64,000 nucleotides of DNA from Mycobacterium sp. ITM-2016-00316 (GTDB lineage: Bacteria > Actinomycetota > Actinomycetes > Mycobacteriales > Mycobacteriaceae): NCBI RefSeq assembly GCF_002968335.2, contig NZ_CP134398.1, positions 3,720,001-3,784,000 of the forward strand, given 5' to 3'. Within the stretch, counting starts at the first letter, position 1. The number at the start of each line of letters is the position of its first letter. The notes under the pieces are model-generated. The model searched no databases. It saw only the letters and a program-made list of their open reading frames with translations, and was not told the DNA's origin. Shown here piece by piece: positions 1 through 8,601 of the stretch. Both the position numbers and the translations under genes were made by a program.

Positions 1-147
1 GATCTCGACGAGGTGCGCACCGCACGCGCGAAGACGATCACCGTCGATTCCCCGGGTATCAACGCCTACGCCGACGGTGAATACGTGTGCCCGCTGCCCG
101 TCACCGTCACCGCGGTACCGAACGCGCTGAAGATCCTCACGCCCTAA
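1..147 (+). CDS. Diacylglycerol/lipid kinase, C-terminal end (partial)
   Basis: An open frame runs in from the left edge and stops at TAA 145-147, giving 48 residues. The end, with the pattern DGE..CPLPVTV and the terminus ALKILTP, resembles the C-terminal beta-sandwich of the DagK/YegS family, where a 'DGE' turn precedes the last strands. These enzymes phosphorylate diacylglycerol or related lipids with ATP at the inner face of the membrane. The catalytic N-terminal domain lies outside the window, so activity cannot be judged. Position beside DUF1905/DUF3145 genes and the serine hydrolase agrees with the mycobacterial dagK neighbourhood as I remember it. The family call rests on a short tail only. 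Confidence 0.6.
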   Translation, partial: DLDEVRTARAKTITVDSPGINAYADGEYVCPLPVTVTAVPNALKILTP

Positions 148-156
148 CATCGAGCC

Positions 157-498
157 GTGGACTGGGAGTTCGACGGTGCGGTGTTTCAGTGGCGCGGCCC
201 GGCGCCGTACTTCTTCGTCGCCACCCCCGCCGAGGTCGACGACTTCCTGCACGCGCATCTGGGCGAGCTGACCTACGGCTGGGGTGTCATCCCGGCACGG
301 GTGGGTATCGGCGCCACCACGGTGAGCACATCGCTGATCCCGAAGGACGACGTGTACCTGGTGCCGCTGAAGCTGGCGCTACGCCGGCCCGAGGGTATCG
401 ACGACGGCGATGTCGTGCGGGTGCGCCTCAGCGTCGGTGGTCAGCCGACGCCCCGGTTGAGCCAGCTGACCTCGCCGGTGTCGCCACCGCCGCGGTAG
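157..498 (+). CDS. DUF1905 domain protein
   Basis: A 113-residue protein with a GTG start 9 bases after the previous stop, so probably cotranscribed with the lipid kinase. Nearly the whole length fits the small DUF1905 beta-barrel: an opening FDGAVFQWRG strand, a central 'GWGVIPARVGIG' segment, and the late 'YLVPLKLALR' plus 'GDVVRVRL' strands. The family has no assigned biochemical function. There is no signal peptide or membrane segment, so it should be cytosolic. Its last 58 bases overlap, tail to tail, the end of the DUF3145 gene on the other strand, so both reading frames are under constraint there. Confidence 0.75.
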   Translation: MDWEFDGAVFQWRGPAPYFFVATPAEVDDFLHAHLGELTYGWGVIPARVGIGATTVSTSLIPKDDVYLVPLKLALRRPEGIDDGDVVRVRLSVGGQPTPRLSQLTSPVSPPPR

Positions 499-953
499 GG
501 CTCCAGCGATTCGTCCCATGCGGTGCCGAGCACCGAGTCCAGATCGGCGGCCAGCGCGTCGGCGCCGGAGGCCATCAGGGTGCGCAGCCGCTGCTCACCG
601 ACCATCACGTCCCCGTTGGCGCTCATTGCCCCGCTCCACAGACCGAGTTGCGGGGTGTGGCACCAACGGTGTCCGTCGACGCCCTCACTGGGGTCCTCGG
701 TCACCTCGAAGCGGAGCACCGACCAGGACCGCAGGGCGTTGGCCAACTGCGCACCGGTACCCACCGGACCCACCCAGTTGGTGACGGCACGCAGTTGTCC
801 GGGCATGGCTGGTTGGGGCGTCCACTTGAGGTTCGCCCGCGCCGACAGGGTCGACGAAAGGGCCCACTCGACATGTGGGCATACCGCCGCGGGCGAGGCG
901 TGAACGTAGACCACGCCAGTTGTCGCCTCGGCGAACTGGTTCGACGCACGCAT
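441..953 (-). CDS. DUF3145 domain protein
   Basis: A 170-residue protein starting at ATG 953. The first residues MRASNQFAEATTGVVYVHAS and the 'HRWCHTPQLGLWSG' stretch are characteristic of the DUF3145 family, which is highly conserved in mycobacteria and relatives; length matches the family. Function is unknown. No transmembrane segment or signal is visible. The 3' end overlaps the DUF1905 gene by 58 bases in convergent orientation. Family assignment is from recognition of the sequence, not from a search. Confidence 0.88.
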   Translation of the reverse strand: MRASNQFAEATTGVVYVHASPAAVCPHVEWALSSTLSARANLKWTPQPAMPGQLRAVTNWVGPVGTGAQLANALRSWSVLRFEVTEDPSEGVDGHRWCHTPQLGLWSGAMSANGDVMVGEQRLRTLMASGADALAADLDSVLGTAWDESLEPYRGGGDTGEVSWLNRGVG

Positions 954-1063
954 ACTTCTGCTCCTTCGGCTCCACTAGGGACGTCTTCCCCAACGACCTG
1001 GTGTTACCGAACTGTGCAGCTGTTTCGTGCGTGTCTATTGTGCCTCGTGGGACGCGTGTTGCG

Positions 1064-1948
1064 CTAGTGTGCGCCGAATTCTCTCAGGACTCCATCAGAG
1101 ATGGCCGGCCACAGCGGATACGTCCACTCCCCGAAGTCCCGGTCGGTCAGCACCACAAAGGCCAGGTCAACAGCAGGATCCACCCACAGGAACGTCCCGG
1201 ACTGGCCGAAATGCCCGTAGGTCCGGGCCGAGTTGGATGTGCCGGTCCAGTGCGGCTTTTTCTCCGCCCGGATCTCGAACCCGAGCCCCCAGTCGTTCGG
1301 GCGTTGCGATCCGAACCCGGGCAGTACCCCGTTCAGGCCGGCGAACTGCACCGTCGTCGCCTCGGCGTGCAACTCGGGCGTCACCAGCGCCGGCCGCAGC
1401 AGATCGGCGGCGAAACGCACCAGATCGTCCACCGAGGACTCGCCGCCGTACCCGGCGGCCGGCGCTCCCCCGGCCAGCGTCGAGGACGTCATGCCGAGCG
1501 GTTCGAACACGGCCTCGGACAGGTAGGTCTGCACCGAGATGTCGGTCGCCGCTTCCAGCGCCTCGGCGAGCAGGGTGAACCCGTGATTGGAGTAGATGCG
1601 CCGAGTCCCGGGAGCGGCGAGCACGTCAAATCTCCCGTCGCTTCGCTCGCCCCGGACACCGGATTGCATGGCCACCCCTGACGCATGTGCCAGCAGATGG
1701 CGCACCGTCGAACCCGGCGGGCCGGCCGGCGTGTCCAGTTCGAAGGCGCCCTCCTCCACCGCGACCTGTGCGGCGCGAGCGACCAGCGGCTTGGTGACCG
1801 AGGCGAGCCGGAACCGGTGGGTGGTGTCACCGTGGGCGGCGAGCACGGCAACTCTCCCGTCGCTTCGCTCGCCCCGACCGGCCGGCCCCACCACCGCGGC
1901 GGCAACTGTAGAGACCGGCCAGTCGTCGAGAAGCTCGAGTGCGCCCAC
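1064..1948 (-). CDS. Serine hydrolase, beta-lactamase class C / penicillin-binding-like
   Basis: A 294-residue protein when started at GTG 1948, just downstream of the methyltransferase stop; the longer frame would run into that gene. The class C signature is complete: S-x-x-K at residues 50-53 (SVTK), Y-x-N at 119-121 (YSN), and a C-terminal HFGQSG in place of KTG. Such proteins act as D-Ala carboxypeptidases or esterases rather than true beta-lactamases in many actinobacteria. Two short in-frame blocks (residues about 25-38 and 99-112) are encoded by two copies of one 40-base DNA repeat and look like insertions between conserved elements. It lies 10 bases after the methyltransferase, probably in the same transcript. 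M. tuberculosis has a similar gene next to Rv2258c, from memory. Confidence 0.82.
   Translation of the reverse strand: MGALELLDDWPVSTVAAAVVGPAGRGERSDGRVAVLAAHGDTTHRFRLASVTKPLVARAAQVAVEEGAFELDTPAGPPGSTVRHLLAHASGVAMQSGVRGERSDGRFDVLAAPGTRRIYSNHGFTLLAEALEAATDISVQTYLSEAVFEPLGMTSSTLAGGAPAAGYGGESSVDDLVRFAADLLRPALVTPELHAEATTVQFAGLNGVLPGFGSQRPNDWGLGFEIRAEKKPHWTGTSNSARTYGHFGQSGTFLWVDPAVDLAFVVLTDRDFGEWTYPLWPAISDGVLREFGAH
1615..1654. repeat. 40-base REP-like repeat, copy 1 (inside serine hydrolase gene)
   Basis: This copy matches the one at 1837-1876 in 38 of 40 positions; the last 24 bases, starting TCTCCCGTCGCTTC, are identical. On the coding strand it yields a GERSDGR peptide. Both copies keep the hydrolase frame open. 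Confidence 0.85.
1837..1876. repeat. 40-base REP-like repeat, copy 2 (inside serine hydrolase gene)
   Basis: Second copy of the element at 1615-1654, in the same orientation and the same reading frame, again encoding GERSDGR, 222 bases from the first. Confidence 0.85.
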
Positions 1949-1958
1949 CGAGCAGATG

Positions 1959-3041
1959 CTACTTATGCGCGACGTAGTAGTAGTTGATCGGATCGGACTC
2001 GATCTCGCGCACCTGCACATCGTCGAATCCGGCGTCGGCGAGCATCGCGGTGGCGAGCTCGCGCCCCCAGCAGGTGCCGAGTCCGTCGCCGTCCAGCCCC
2101 AGCGACACGCTCATGCAGTGCATCGTCGACACGGTGTACAGGTAGGGCGCGAACGGCACCCCGATGTTGTCCTCCACCCGGCTGGACGACTTGATGTCGA
2201 CCATCAGGAAGGTGCCGCCGGGCCGCAGGGCGCGATGGATGTTCTGCAGGACGCGGCCCGGATGAGCCTGGTCGTGAATGGCGTCGAACGCCGTGATGAC
2301 ATCGAAGGCCTCCGCGACGTCGTATCCGGCGACATCGGATGCCTGGAAACGCACGTTGCCCAGCCCGCGCTGTTGCGCCTCGCGGGTGCCCACCGACAGC
2401 CCCTCCTCGGAGAAATCGATGCCGACGAACCGGCTGCCCGGGAAAGCAGCGGCCATCACGTTCACGGCGTGGCCACTGCCGCAACCGAAGTCGGCGACAT
2501 CGGCTCCGTCGCGCAGCCGTTGTGGCAGCCCCTCGACCATCGGCAGGATGCCGTCGACCAACGCGGCGTCGAAGACCTCCCCGCTCTCCTCGGCCATCAA
2601 CCGGTGGAAGCGGGGATATTCGGCGTAGGACAGTCCGCCGCCGTGGTGGAAGCAGCCGATCACCTGTTGCTCGACCTCGGCGAGCAGTGGGATGAACTGC
2701 GCCACCCGGGCCAGGTTGTCCGGACCCGCGGCGCGGGTGAGGGCGGCCGCACGGTGCTGCGGGAGCGAATAGGTCTGGGTGGCCGCGTCATAGTCGACGA
2801 TCTGGCCGGCCGCCACGCCACCGAGCCACTCGCGCACATACCGTTCGTGGAGTCCGGCCGCGTCGGCGATCTGGGTGCTGGTGGCCGGCGGCAGGCTCGC
2901 CAGCGTGTCGAACAACTTCGTCTGGTGCCCGATGGACAGCAGAAGCGCGGTACTCGCCGCGTCGATGGTGCCGACGATGCGTCCGGCGAATTCTTCGGTG
3001 GCCTCCGACGTGATGGTCGGATCCTCGTTCAATGTGGTCAT
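1959..3041 (-). CDS. SAM-dependent methyltransferase with N-terminal winged-helix domain (Rv2258c-like)
   Basis: A 360-residue protein started at ATG 3041 (MTTLNEDP). The first 110 residues form a helical/winged-helix dimerisation segment typical of O-methyltransferase-like enzymes ([20 protein letters not shown]). A class I methyltransferase core follows, with SAM-binding motif I '[12 protein letters not shown]', acidic strand 2 'GIDFS' and 'AFDAIHDQ'. The substrate cannot be read from sequence. It precedes the serine hydrolase by 10 bases and sits near mscR as Rv2258c does in M. tuberculosis (remembered synteny), although here a LuxR gene lies between. A 13-base motif at 3060-3072, just upstream, is shared with the LuxR gene upstream region. 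Confidence 0.82.
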   Translation of the reverse strand: MTTLNEDPTITSEATEEFAGRIVGTIDAASTALLLSIGHQTKLFDTLASLPPATSTQIADAAGLHERYVREWLGGVAAGQIVDYDAATQTYSLPQHRAAALTRAAGPDNLARVAQFIPLLAEVEQQVIGCFHHGGGLSYAEYPRFHRLMAEESGEVFDAALVDGILPMVEGLPQRLRDGADVADFGCGSGHAVNVMAAAFPGSRFVGIDFSEEGLSVGTREAQQRGLGNVRFQASDVAGYDVAEAFDVITAFDAIHDQAHPGRVLQNIHRALRPGGTFLMVDIKSSSRVEDNIGVPFAPYLYTVSTMHCMSVSLGLDGDGLGTCWGRELATAMLADAGFDDVQVREIESDPINYYYVAHK

Positions 3042-3059
3042 GGACGCAACGCTAGGCCG

Positions 3060-3072
3060 CCTCAACGGTATT
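3060..3072 (-). promoter_or_regulatory. Shared 13-base upstream motif, methyltransferase copy
   Basis: On the minus strand this reads AATACCGTTGAGG and lies 19-31 bases before the methyltransferase ATG. The identical 13-mer stands at 4756-4768 before the LuxR gene. This suggests a common operator or promoter element; a role is inferred only. Confidence 0.4.
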
Positions 3073-3128
3073 GCCCATCGGGCAGACCATGTGTTTCACC
3101 GGGTGCACTGTGGTGCACATGATGTAGA

Positions 3129-4751
3129 TCAGCTTCCTTCGGCGAGCACTCCCTGTTGGAATGCCCAGCTCGCCGCCGCTGTACGGGTCGAGACCCCGAC
3201 CTTGGCGTAGATGTTCGCCAGGTGCCTGCCCACGGTCTTGTCCGAGAGGTGGAGTTGTTGGGCCACCTGACGATTGGTGGCACCGCCGGCGATGGCGCGG
3301 AGCACTTCGACCTCCCGCCGGGTGAGCCCACCGGGAACCTCACGCCCGCACATCCCGGCAGGCTGCACCGCGAGTTGCTCGTAGATGCTGTCCGCGGTCG
3401 CGAGGTCGGCGCGGGCGGCCTGCTCCTCACCGAGACCACGGTGCGCCAGAGCCATCCACTCGTACACTTCGGCGGTCTCGTAACGGGACCGCTGAGTTCG
3501 ATATTCACGCAGCGCCGACTCCAGAGACTTCAGAGCTGCGGCGTGCTCACCGCGTCGGACCAGTACCGCGCCGCGGGCGTGCGCCGCCCAGGCGCGGTAG
3601 CCGGGTGTGCCGTAGGCCTCGGCGCTCGTTTCCAGCTCGCGGCAGTGCTGTTCGGCTTCATCGAATGCCGCCCGCGCCAAGGCGATCTCGACCGCAGCCC
3701 GAAGCATTCGAATCCTGTCCAGTCCCCCGACACCGGCCATCGCGACCCGCAGGTCGGCCCACGCCGCCTCGGTCTGGCCCAGTCGGCACCGCACCAACGC
3801 CTCACCCGGCTGCGGGTCGGCACCGAGACTGCGCGCCTTGGCGAACGCCACGAGCGCACCGTCGCTGTCACCGCGCAGCCGGCGCACCTCGCCCAGCTGG
3901 TAGTAGCCCTGGGCCCCGACCCAGGCGTTGACACCTTCCAAAGCCACACTGGCGAGCAGCAATTCGTCCTCGAGCCGACGGTAGTCGTCGTCGGCCGCGG
4001 CAAGTTGCAGGCGGTGCACATCGCACACCCGGTAGTAGGTGGTGGTGCCCTCAACCCCACACCAGCGATGCATGGCCTCGGTCCACGAACGCATGCGCGG
4101 CTGGTCGGCGAGCTTGTGGCACAGGTTGAGCACCACGCAGTAGATGTCGCCTGCCCACTCGGCGCGGACTTCGCCGGTCAACAGTGTCAGGATCGCCTCG
4201 TCGACAAGCGCGTACCCGTCGGTCACCCGGGCCTCGTGAAACGCGGCCATCGCCTGGGCGATCAAACACAGCGAGGTCAACGACGGGTCATCGAGCGGGT
4301 CGCAGATGATGCGCATTTCCTGCACGAGACGGTTCAGTTCGGCGGTGTCCTGGACCGCCGATGCCGCAAGGGCCTCAAGGTAGGCGAGATATCCGTGCGT
4401 GGCACCGGGTGGGCTGCCGGCGAGCAGGCGACGTGCGCGATTCATCCACCCGTTGGCGATGTTGACATCGCCGCGGGTCAACCATTCCAGTCCGATGTCG
4501 ACGGCCTTCATCGACGCAGCCGCCGGATCGCTGCGCACCAACTGGACGTACACCCGCTCTGCGAGGCGGACAGCCTCTTTGATGTGACCCAGCCGCCAGG
4601 CACATCCGGAGTAGGCGTCGAGGTCGCCCATCGCCATCGGCCCCAGGCCATCGGCGCTCACGAATGCGTCGTAGGCCGCGCGCCAGTCGCGACGCCCGTA
4701 CGCGTCGCGCGCATCGTGCAGCAGATCCTCGACACTGCGGAAGGCCGTCAT
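3129..4751 (-). CDS. LuxR-family transcriptional regulator with TPR-like N-terminal region
   Basis: A 540-residue protein from ATG 4751. Residues 1 to about 460 are helical repeats rich in Ala/Leu pairs, resembling TPR arrays, with no Walker A motif, so this is not a LAL-type ATPase regulator. The last 65 residues are a LuxR/GerE DNA-binding domain: [15 protein letters not shown], then [20 protein letters not shown]. It is divergent from mscR with about 110 bases between them, so it may control mscR, itself and the methyltransferase behind it; the shared 13-base motif upstream of both minus-strand genes fits that idea. The ligand or signal is unknown. Confidence 0.85.
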   Translation of the reverse strand: MTAFRSVEDLLHDARDAYGRRDWRAAYDAFVSADGLGPMAMGDLDAYSGCAWRLGHIKEAVRLAERVYVQLVRSDPAAASMKAVDIGLEWLTRGDVNIANGWMNRARRLLAGSPPGATHGYLAYLEALAASAVQDTAELNRLVQEMRIICDPLDDPSLTSLCLIAQAMAAFHEARVTDGYALVDEAILTLLTGEVRAEWAGDIYCVVLNLCHKLADQPRMRSWTEAMHRWCGVEGTTTYYRVCDVHRLQLAAADDDYRRLEDELLLASVALEGVNAWVGAQGYYQLGEVRRLRGDSDGALVAFAKARSLGADPQPGEALVRCRLGQTEAAWADLRVAMAGVGGLDRIRMLRAAVEIALARAAFDEAEQHCRELETSAEAYGTPGYRAWAAHARGAVLVRRGEHAAALKSLESALREYRTQRSRYETAEVYEWMALAHRGLGEEQAARADLATADSIYEQLAVQPAGMCGREVPGGLTRREVEVLRAIAGGATNRQVAQQLHLSDKTVGRHLANIYAKVGVSTRTAAASWAFQQGVLAEGS

Positions 4752-4755
4752 TTGT

Positions 4756-4768
4756 CCTCAACGGTATT
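4756..4768 (-). promoter_or_regulatory. Shared 13-base upstream motif, LuxR copy
   Basis: Identical on the minus strand to 3060-3072 and located 5-17 bases before the LuxR gene ATG, where it would cover the start region of a leaderless or short-leader transcript. Confidence 0.4.
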
Positions 4769-4800
4769 ACGGCGCGGCGCGTGAAAACAGATCCCGAGCG

Positions 4801-4827
4801 GGACACCTGCGCCAAACTGGACACCTG
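4801..4827 (+). promoter_or_regulatory. Direct repeats in the luxR-mscR divergent region
   Basis: GGACACCTG occurs at 4801-4809 and again at 4819-4827, an 18-base period (nearly two helical turns), upstream of the mscR -10 element. This is a plausible activator site; the protein is not known. Confidence 0.35.
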
Positions 4828-4852
4828 TCCGGCGCACCCGGCGGGCGGGTAT

Positions 4853-4858
4853 TAGGTT
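4853..4858 (+). promoter_or_regulatory. Candidate -10 element of mscR (leaderless mRNA)
   Basis: TAGGTT fits the mycobacterial TANNNT -10 pattern and ends six bases before the mscR ATG at 4865. No Shine-Dalgarno sequence precedes that ATG. Spacing and missing RBS together suggest a leaderless transcript beginning at or next to the ATG. Confidence 0.45.
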
Positions 4859-4864
4859 ATAGGC

Positions 4865-5949
4865 ATGAGTCAGACAGTGCGAGGTGTCATCTCCCGGTCC
4901 AAAGGTCAGCCCGTCGAATTGGTCGACATCGTCATCCCCGATCCCGGTCCCGGCGAGGTCGTGGTGGCGATCCAGGCCTGCGGTGTCTGCCATACCGATC
5001 TGACCTACCGCGAGGGCGGCATCAACGACGAGTACCCGTTCCTGCTCGGCCACGAGGCCGCCGGCATCGTGGAGACCATCGGCGCCGGAGTCACCCACGT
5101 CGAGGTCGGCGACTTCGTCATCCTGAACTGGCGCGCGGTCTGCGGCGAGTGCCGGGCCTGCAAACGCGGCCGCCCGCACCTGTGCTTCGACACCTTCAAC
5201 GCCACCCAGAAGATGACCCTGACCGACGGCACCGAGCTCTCCCCGCACTGGGCATCGGCGCCTTCGCCGACAAGACCCTGGTGCACGAGGGCCAGTGCAC
5301 CAAGGTCGATCCGGCCGCCGACCCGGCCGTCGCCGGTCTGCTGGGCTGCGGTGTGATGGCCGGCCTCGGTGCGGCGGTCAACACCGGTGCGATAAGCCGC
5401 GATGACACCGTCGCGGTCATCGGCTGCGGTGGTGTCGGAGATGCCGCCATCGCCGGTGCCGCCCTGGTCGGCGCGCGCCGCATCATCGCCGTCGACGTGG
5501 ATGACCGCAAGCTGCACGTGGCCCGTGAATTCGGCGCCACCCACACCATCAACGCCAAGGACCTCGACGCGGTGCAGACGATTCAGGACCTCACCGACGG
5601 TTTCGGCGCCGACGTCGTCATCGACGCCGTCGGACGTCCCGAAACCTGGAAGCAGGCGTTCTACGCCCGCGACCTGGCCGGCACCGTGGTCCTGGTCGGG
5701 GTGCCGACCCCGGACATGAAGCTGGAGATGCCGCTGGTCGACTTCTTCTCCCGCGGCGGCTCGCTGAAGTCCTCCTGGTACGGCGACTGCCTGCCCGAAC
5801 GCGACTTCCCCACCCTGATCAGCCTCTACCTGCAGGGCCGGCTGCCGCTGGAGAAGTTCGTCTCCGAACGCATCACGCTGGACGCCGTCGAGGATGCCTT
5901 CCACAAGATGCACGCCGGCGAGGTCCTGCGATCGGTGGTCGTGCTGTGA
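4865..5949 (+). pseudogene. mscR: S-nitrosomycothiol reductase / mycothiol-dependent formaldehyde dehydrogenase, with one-base frameshift
   Basis: Zinc-dependent medium-chain dehydrogenase that oxidises the mycothiol-formaldehyde adduct and reduces S-nitrosomycothiol with NAD(H). The first part has the catalytic zinc ligands ([14 protein letters not shown]) and the structural [15 protein letters not shown] zinc lobe. The second has the Rossmann motif [10 protein letters not shown] and the family C-terminus EVLRSVVVL. After the ACC GAG CTC TCC CCG codons (CCG at 5243-5245), frame 2 runs into unrelated residues and stops at 5356, while the conserved [12 protein letters not shown] continues in frame 1. 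One missing base (probably G) after 5245 accounts for this. Restored, the protein would be 361 residues, the usual MscR length. Nothing else in the gene has decayed, so a sequencing indel or a very recent mutation is likely. The stop overlaps the next GTG by four bases. Confidence 0.9.
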
Positions 5950-6566
5950 GCGTCCAACGCGTCGTCACCAGCGGGAAGTTCGAACTCGACGGCGGCAGCT
6001 GGGACGTCGACAACAACATCTGGCTCGTCGGCGACGACAACGACGTCATCGTCTTCGACGCCGCCCACACCGCGGCCCCGATCATCGACGCCGTGGCGGG
6101 GCGCAACGTCGTCGCGGTGATCTGCACCCACGGGCACAACGACCACATCACCGTCGCCCCCGAACTCGCCGAGACCCTCGACGCCCCGGTCTTCCTGCAC
6201 CCGGCCGACGAGATGCTCTGGCGTGAGATCCACCCGGACAAGGACTTCCACCGCGTCGAAGACGGCCTGGTGCTCACCGCCGGCGGTATCGAACTGCACG
6301 CCCTGCACACCCCGGGGCACTCGCCGGGTTCGGTCTGCTGGTCGGCTCCCGAACTGAATGCCGTCGTGTCCGGCGACACCCTGTTCCAGGGTGGACCGGG
6401 CGCCACCGGGCGGTCCTACTCCGACTTCCCCACCATCCTGGACTCCATCTCCAAGAAGCTGGGCACCCTGCCCGGTGAGACCGTCGTCTACACCGGCCAC
6501 GGCGATACGACGACGATCGGCGGCGAGATCGTGCACTACGACGAATGGGTGGCACGCGGCCACTAG
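5946..6566 (+). CDS. Metallo-beta-lactamase-fold hydrolase (mscR operon, Rv2260-like)
   Basis: A 206-residue protein starting at GTG 5946 inside the mscR stop (GTGA overlap), so translationally coupled to it. The metal-binding signature is present: THGHNDH at residues about 60-66, a later H in [10 protein letters not shown] in SGDTLF, and a final 'YTGHGD'. The glyoxalase II-like spacing suggests thioester hydrolysis. Its place after mscR makes cleavage of an S-formyl- or other acyl-mycothiol product an attractive role, but that is inference. Cytosolic; length is normal for the family. Confidence 0.88.
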   Translation: MSVQRVVTSGKFELDGGSWDVDNNIWLVGDDNDVIVFDAAHTAAPIIDAVAGRNVVAVICTHGHNDHITVAPELAETLDAPVFLHPADEMLWREIHPDKDFHRVEDGLVLTAGGIELHALHTPGHSPGSVCWSAPELNAVVSGDTLFQGGPGATGRSYSDFPTILDSISKKLGTLPGETVVYTGHGDTTTIGGEIVHYDEWVARGH

Positions 6567-6568
6567 CC

Positions 6569-7432
6569 ATGCACGCCGTTGACGCCGTCGCGACGATCCT
6601 GCTGTTCGTCGCCCTGCTCGGCTGGGTGGGCCTGTCGGTGTACGCCGGCGCCATGAGCGTCACGCTCAGTGACAGCGGTGCGCCCGGCGTGGCGGTGGTC
6701 GGCGTGCTGCTCGCCGTCATCGGGATACCGGCGTCGGTGATCGCCGTCTATGTGGCGGCGATCGTATATGCCTGGCAGGCAGACGGTTACACCTTCTTCT
6801 ATCCCCTGGTGGCGCTTGCCGCAGGAACGTTGCTAGCCGCACTGGTGGCCGCCGTCGCCTTCGGGTTGGTGCGGCTGGGGCTCCGGCTGCACGGCACCGA
6901 TGCCGACACCGACAAAGGCTCGGAGGTGGTGACCGCACCCGCGGTCTACGCCTTCGACACGGTGCACGAGTTGCGCGACGGCGCTCTCGTGATCGAACTC
7001 GGCATCGAACGCTCCAGCGGTCGGCGGTACCTGAGAACCCCGATGCCGCAACGGGACGGTGAGTACCGCGAGTTCTTCGGCATCGACATCGCGATGTACG
7101 ACTTGTTCTCCGATGACCGTGGCGCGGCGCTCGCCTTCGCCGAGCAGTGCCGCGCCGGGCGGCACGAGGATCGTTGGCTGCCACCGCCCGGGGCGCCGGC
7201 GGCCATTCCGCCCTCCCCCGAGCGCAAGCATCTGGCGCGAAAACGGGCGATCCTGCTGACCGATCACCCCGTCGACGCCTCGGGTGCCGCGGCCCCCGGG
7301 CTACCGGTGGGCATCGCGTTCGTCCGGATCGTCGGCAACCGCGTCGATGCGGACGGCAACCTCGCGGTCCGGCTACCGGGCGAAGGCTCCGACGTCGTGT
7401 CGGTCGACGCCCGCCTGTTGGGTGTGCACTGA
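6569..7432 (+). CDS. Membrane protein of unknown function
   Basis: A 287-residue protein started at ATG 6569, two bases after the preceding stop. Three hydrophobic segments lie at residues about 6-28, 38-62 and 70-95, followed by a cytosolic-looking domain of about 190 residues rich in charged and Pro/Ala residues. No motif I recognise. It may be a passenger of the mscR operon because of the tight spacing. It contains no catalytic signature, so no function is proposed. Confidence 0.7.
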   Translation: MHAVDAVATILLFVALLGWVGLSVYAGAMSVTLSDSGAPGVAVVGVLLAVIGIPASVIAVYVAAIVYAWQADGYTFFYPLVALAAGTLLAALVAAVAFGLVRLGLRLHGTDADTDKGSEVVTAPAVYAFDTVHELRDGALVIELGIERSSGRRYLRTPMPQRDGEYREFFGIDIAMYDLFSDDRGAALAFAEQCRAGRHEDRWLPPPGAPAAIPPSPERKHLARKRAILLTDHPVDASGAAAPGLPVGIAFVRIVGNRVDADGNLAVRLPGEGSDVVSVDARLLGVH

Positions 7433-7457
7433 GCCTGCCGGGCATTAGGCTCTGCCC

Positions 7458-8588
7458 ATGTCGGGGCGGCAATTGCTCACCATGGTCCTGGGGGTGGCGA
7501 TGATGATCGCCGCCATCGCGTGCGCGTCCCCGCTGCCGGACAACCCGCAACGGGCACCGGCGAGGACGACGGCGGCGCCGGAGATCCCTGAACTCGGGGT
7601 GTCGGGGACGTCCCTGACGTTGGACGGCCAACCCTGGTGGCCGATCGGCATCAACGCCTACCAGCTGGCCACCGACTGGTCGGTAAATGCCGGATGCGGC
7701 GCCCAGGTGGATCTCGACACGTATTTCGGTCAGCTGCAACCACATTCGCTGACCAGGTTCAATGCGTTCGCCAGCCTCGCGGTGAACAGGCACACCGGGC
7801 TCCTCGACTTCAGCGCGCTCGATGCGGTGGTCCGCGCCGCCGAACGCCACGGCCAGCTGCTCATCGCGGTGCTCTCCAGCAGCGAGGGCAGCTGCGAAGG
7901 CGACTCCTTCAAGGACTACGGCTGGTACGCAGGGGGCTGGCACACCGAGAACGCGCCCGGCCTGCCGATGACCTTCCGGGCGTGGATGGACGCCGTGGTG
8001 CGACGCTGGGCCGATTCACCGGCGCTGGCCGGCTGGACGGCCGTGGGCGAACCCGAACCGTCGGATTGCCGGGATCCGCAGTGCGACTGGACCCGGCGCT
8101 ACTGTCACCCGGACTCGGCGGAGGTGCTGCGCGCCTTCTTCGACGCCACCGGCGCCCGAATCCGCGAACTCGATCCCGGCACAACGATTTTCAGCGGGCA
8201 CGCCGGTGGCGGTCAGTGCGGTTCGGCCGGTGCGGCGTTCGGGTACGTGAATTCGTCCCCCGGGGTCGACGTGCTGGAATATCACTTCTACCACGGCATC
8301 GACTACCTGCCGGGGAACGCGTTCGACGGGCTCGCGCGGCGCGCCCAGCAGGCCCGGGCGTTGAACAAGCCGCTGCTGATCACCGAGATCGGGATGGCGG
8401 CCGGGTCCTGCGGTTCGTTGGACGAGCGGGAACGGGTGCTCCGTGACGCCTTCACCGAGATGCGCAGACAGGGCACCGCGGGGGCGATGTTCTGGGCCTT
8501 CGTCCCGGACCCGCGTCCCCGGGAATGCACCCTCGACATCGGGCCCGCCGACCCGCTGATGAGACTGGTCGGAACCGCCCCCGGCTGA
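7458..8588 (+). CDS. Glycoside hydrolase family 5-like lipoprotein
   Basis: A 376-residue protein beginning MSGRQLLTMVLGV with a hydrophobic signal and a lipobox-like AAIAC, so it is probably anchored to the outer face of the membrane. The rest has the (beta/alpha)8 features of clan GH-A: an opening 'WWPIGINAYQL' strand, GEPEPSDC near residue 196 (the general acid/base Glu is expected here, normally in NEP), and LLITEIGMA near 308 with the nucleophile Glu. Paired cysteines suggest disulfides. Family members cleave mannans or other beta-glycans; the substrate is not predictable here. In the first motif N is replaced by G, giving GEP instead of NEP, which could alter activity. A second, unrelated-looking GH5 protein lies at 28.9 kb. 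Confidence 0.75.
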   Translation: MSGRQLLTMVLGVAMMIAAIACASPLPDNPQRAPARTTAAPEIPELGVSGTSLTLDGQPWWPIGINAYQLATDWSVNAGCGAQVDLDTYFGQLQPHSLTRFNAFASLAVNRHTGLLDFSALDAVVRAAERHGQLLIAVLSSSEGSCEGDSFKDYGWYAGGWHTENAPGLPMTFRAWMDAVVRRWADSPALAGWTAVGEPEPSDCRDPQCDWTRRYCHPDSAEVLRAFFDATGARIRELDPGTTIFSGHAGGGQCGSAGAAFGYVNSSPGVDVLEYHFYHGIDYLPGNAFDGLARRAQQARALNKPLLITEIGMAAGSCGSLDERERVLRDAFTEMRRQGTAGAMFWAFVPDPRPRECTLDIGPADPLMRLVGTAPG

Positions 8589-8601
8589 CGCGTCCGGCGC
8601 A

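Noticed and set aside
87..1067. 326-codon plus-strand frame over DUF1905 and DUF3145 genes
   Set aside because: Composition is Arg-rich and it contradicts two recognised families.
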